64,000 nt of DNA. Origin: Rallus limicola. Taxonomy: Eukaryota > Chordata > Aves > Gruiformes > Rallidae. The stretch lies in NCBI GenBank assembly GCA_022605955.1, contig JAKCOZ010000226.1, positions 310,001 to 374,000 of the forward strand, given 5' to 3'. The notes beneath the pieces are model-generated. The model was not told where the DNA came from and searched no databases. It was given only the letters and a program-made list of their open reading frames with translations. Position numbers and translations under genes: made by a program. Shown in pieces: positions 61,333 through 64,000 of this stretch. Positions within the stretch are counted from its first letter, which is position 1. The number at the start of each line of letters is the position of its first letter.

Positions 61333-64000
61333 GCTATTGCTGGACGTTTAGCATGTTTTGAACTGCAGTCTGCTAGGGCCGAGAAAAGCACCGTAGGAGG
61401 TTCCAGGCATGTTCCCTCTTTCCAGGCAAAGGAAAAGGCTGAGAGCCAAAGTGACAGGGTCTGCTCGTGTGTCCTGTTAGGAGGTTTCAGACAAGCTATG
61501 CCTTTCAGGCCTAGCTTCTTTACTTTGGGAGTTATTGCTGGACGTTTAGCATGTTTTGAACTGCAGTCTGCTAGGGCCGAGAAAAGCACCGTAGGAGGTT
61601 CCAGGCATGTTCCCTCTTTCCAGGCAAAGGAAAAGGCTGAGAGCCAAAGTGACAGGATCTGCTCGTGTGTCCTGTTAGGAGGTTTCAGACAAGCTATGCC
61701 TTTCAGGCCTAGCTTCTTTACTTTGGGAGTTGTTGCTGGACGTTTAGCATGTTTTGAACTGCAGTCTGCTAGGGCCGAGAAAAGCACCGTAGGAGGTTCC
61801 AGGCATGTTCCCTCTTTCCAGGCAAAGGAAAAGGCTGAGAGCCAAAGTGACAGGGTCTGCTCGTGTGTCCTGTTAGGAGGTTTCAGACAAGCTATGCCTT
61901 TCAGGCCTAGCTTCTTTACTTTGGGAGCTATTGCTGGACGTTTAGCATGTTTTGAACTGCAGTCTGCTAGGGCCGAGAAAAGCACCGTAGGAGGTTCCAG
62001 GCATGTTCCCTCTTTCCAGGCAAAGGAAAAGGCTGAGAGCCAAAGTGACAGGGTCTGCTCGTGTGTCCTGTTAGGAGGTTTCAGACAAGCTATGCCTTTC
62101 AGGCCTAGCTTCTTTACTTTGGGAGTTATTGCTGGACGTTTAGCATGTTTTGAACTGCAGTCTGCTAGGGCCGAGAAAAGCACCGTAGGAGGTTCCAGGC
62201 ATGTTCCCTCTTTCCAGGCAAAGGAAAAGGCTGAGAGCCAAAGTGACAGGGTCTGCTCGTGTGTCCTGTTAGGAGGTTTCAGACAAGCTATGCCTTTCAG
62301 GCCTAGCTTCTTTACTTTGGGAGTTATTGCTGGACGTTTAGCATGTTTTGAACTGCAGTCTGCTAGGGCCGAGAAAAGCACCGTAGGAGGTTCCAGGCAT
62401 GTTCCCTCTTTCCAGGCAAAGGAAAAGGCTGAGAGCCAAAGTGACAGGGTCTGCTCGTGTGTCCTGTTAGGAGGTTTCAGACAAGCTATGCCTTTCAGGC
62501 CTAGCTTCTTTACTTTGGGAGCTATTGCTGGACGTTTAGCATGTTTTGAACTGCAGTCTGCTAGGGCCGAGAAAAGCACCGTAGGAGGTTCCAGGCATGT
62601 TCCCTCTTTCCAGGCAAAGGAAAAGGCTGAGAGCCAAAGTGACAGGGTCTGCTCGTGTGTCCTGTTAGGAGGTTTCAGACAAGCTATGCCTTTCAGGCCT
62701 AGCTTCTTTACGTTGGGAGCTATTGCTGGACGTTTAGCATGTTTTGAACTGCAGTCTGCTAGGGCCGAGAAAAGCACCGTAGGAGGTTCCAGGCATGTTC
62801 CCTCTTTCCAGGCAAAGGAAAAGGCTGAGAGCCAAAGTGACAGGGTCTGCTCGTGTGTCCTGTTAGGAGGTTTCAGACAAGCTATGCCTTTCAGGCCTAG
62901 CTTCTTTACTTTGGGAGCTATTGCTGGACGTTTAGCATGTTTTGAACTGCAGTCTGCTAGGGCCGAGAAAAGCACCGTAGGAGGTTCCAGGCATGTTCCC
63001 TCTTTCCAGGCAAAGGAAAAGGCTGAGAGCCAAAGTGACAGGGTCTGCTCGTGTGTCCTGTTGGGAGGTTTCAGACAAGCTATGCCTTTCAGGCCTAGCT
63101 TCTTTACTTTGGGAGCTATTGCTGGACGTTTAGCATGTTTTGAACTGCAGTCTGCTAGGGCCGAGAAAAGCACCGTAGGAGGTTCCAGGCATGTTCCCTC
63201 TTTCCAGGCAAAGGAAAAGGCTGAGAGCCAAAGTGACAGGGTCTGCTCGTGTGTCCTGTTAGGAGGTTACAGACAAGCTATGCCTTTCAGGCCTAGCTTC
63301 TTTACTTTGGGAGCTATTGCTGGACGTTTAGCATGTTTTGAACTGCAGTCTGCTAGGGCCGAGAAAAGCACCGTAGCAGGTTCCAGGCATGTTCCCTCTT
63401 TCCAGGCAAAGGAAAAGGCTGAGAGCCAAAGTGACAGGGTCTGCTCGTGTGTCCTGTTAGGAGGTTTCAGACAAGCTATGCCTTTCAGGCCTAGCTTCTT
63501 TACTTTGGGAGCTATTGCTGGACGTTTAGCATGTTTTGAACTGCAGTCTGCTAGGGCCGAGAAAAGCACCGTAGGAGGTTCCAGGCATGTTCCCTCTTTC
63601 CAGGCAAAGGAAAAGGCTGAGAGCCAAAGTGACAGGGTCTGCTCGTGTGTCCTGTTAGGAGGTTTCAGACAAGCTATGCCTTTCAGGCCTAGCTTCTTTA
63701 CTTTGGGAGTTATTGCTGGACGTTTAGCATGTTTTGAACTGCAGTCTGCTAGGGCCGAGAAAAGCACCGTAGGAGGTTCCAGGCATGTTCCCTCTTTCCA
63801 GGCAAAGGAAAAGGCTGAGAGCCAAAGTGACAGGGTCTGCTCGTGTGTCCTGTTAGGAGGTTTCAGACAAGCTATGCCTTTCAGGCCTAGCTTCTTTACT
63901 TTGGGAGTTATTGCTGGACGTTTAGCATGTTTTGAACTGCAGTCTCCTAAGGCTGAGAAAAGCACCGTAGGAGGTTCCAGGCATGTTCCCTCTTTCCAGG

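Larger units (their letters stand above)
1..64000 (+). repeat. Satellite DNA array, 198-bp monomer, about 323 head-to-tail copies
   Basis: Every part of the window is the same 198-bp unit in the same orientation, with no spacer, inversion or foreign insertion. The window opens inside a monomer (aactgcagtct) and closes inside another (ctctttccagg), so neither array edge is present. Counting monomers between landmark variants and adding the visible one-base indels accounts for the coordinates exactly: the 40 monomers between the variants at 1,57x-2,17x and 10,08x measure 7,919 bases, which is 40 x 198 minus 1. The unit is about 50.5% G+C, and most copies differ from consensus at only a few sites. 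PstI (ctgcag) and StuI (aggcct) sites each occur once per consensus monomer; PstI is lost at 10,692 and 43,745. I see no gene, tRNA, rRNA or transposon. Large homogeneous arrays with a near-nucleosomal period are typical of eukaryotic centromeric, pericentromeric or subtelomeric heterochromatin; that placement is inference. I do not recognise the family. Confidence 0.98.

Noticed and set aside
1..64000. CRISPR array
   Set aside because: The repeats are 198 bp and contiguous with no unique spacers, and no cas-like gene is present.
1..64000. CENP-B box within the monomer
   Set aside because: I looked on both strands for the TTCG-N4-A-N2-CGGG core and did not find it. The closest, gttcgtgtgtcc in the gtctgttcg variants, lacks the central A and the CGGG.
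1..64000. Prokaryotic or phage genome segment
   Set aside because: No gene, operon, ribosome binding site pattern or mobile element is visible; a homogeneous tandem array of this size with CpG decay fits eukaryotic heterochromatin.
1..64000. Ribosomal DNA, snRNA or tRNA gene array
   Set aside because: The 198-bp unit has no recognisable 5S internal control region, tRNA A/B boxes in a cloverleaf, or rRNA core sequence.

Overview
The whole 64-kb window is one uninterrupted satellite DNA array: about 323 head-to-tail copies of a 198-bp monomer, all in the same orientation. It starts and ends inside a monomer, so the array continues past both edges. I see no unique sequence, gene, RNA gene, transposon insertion, CRISPR array or inversion. 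The monomer consensus is about 50.5% G+C (100 of 198 bases) and copies mostly differ from it at only a few positions. Four CpGs per monomer are far fewer than base composition predicts, and all four show scattered CpG-to-TpG or CpG-to-CpA changes. That suggests a eukaryote with cytosine methylation, most likely a vertebrate or other animal, less likely a plant. I do not recognise the satellite family and cannot name the species.

Because 198 is a multiple of three (66 codons), one frame on each strand has no stop in the consensus. This gives open frames of up to about 5 kb on both strands at once. They are arithmetic by-products of the repeat, not genes: both strands stay open over the same DNA, the frames are cut only where a monomer has a one-base indel or a chance stop, and no flanking non-repeat coding sequence exists.

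Layout: 1-10,090 holds mixed monomers with a tandem 7-monomer duplication near 7.0-9.5 kb. 10,090-22,550 is a mosaic of two monomer classes (gggagCtatt and gggagTtatt), with a clear block of 8 T-class copies followed by 12 C-class copies. 22,550-39,400 is rich in recent segmental duplications of 5 to 10 or more monomers. 39,400-49,260 is the longest stretch without the recurrent 197-bp variant monomer and holds a cluster of one-base indels. 49,260-59,370 contains a duplication of about 2.5 kb. 59,370-64,000 includes a nascent two-monomer (396-bp) higher-order repeat.

A 197-bp variant (one T lost from gacgttt, always with ctttacGttggg about 21 bases upstream) recurs 21 times at spacings that are exact whole numbers of monomers. 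With the other linked variants it traces how the array grew by unequal exchange or replication slippage over blocks of many monomers. A role in centromeric, pericentromeric or subtelomeric heterochromatin is plausible from array size and near-nucleosomal period, but it is inference only.
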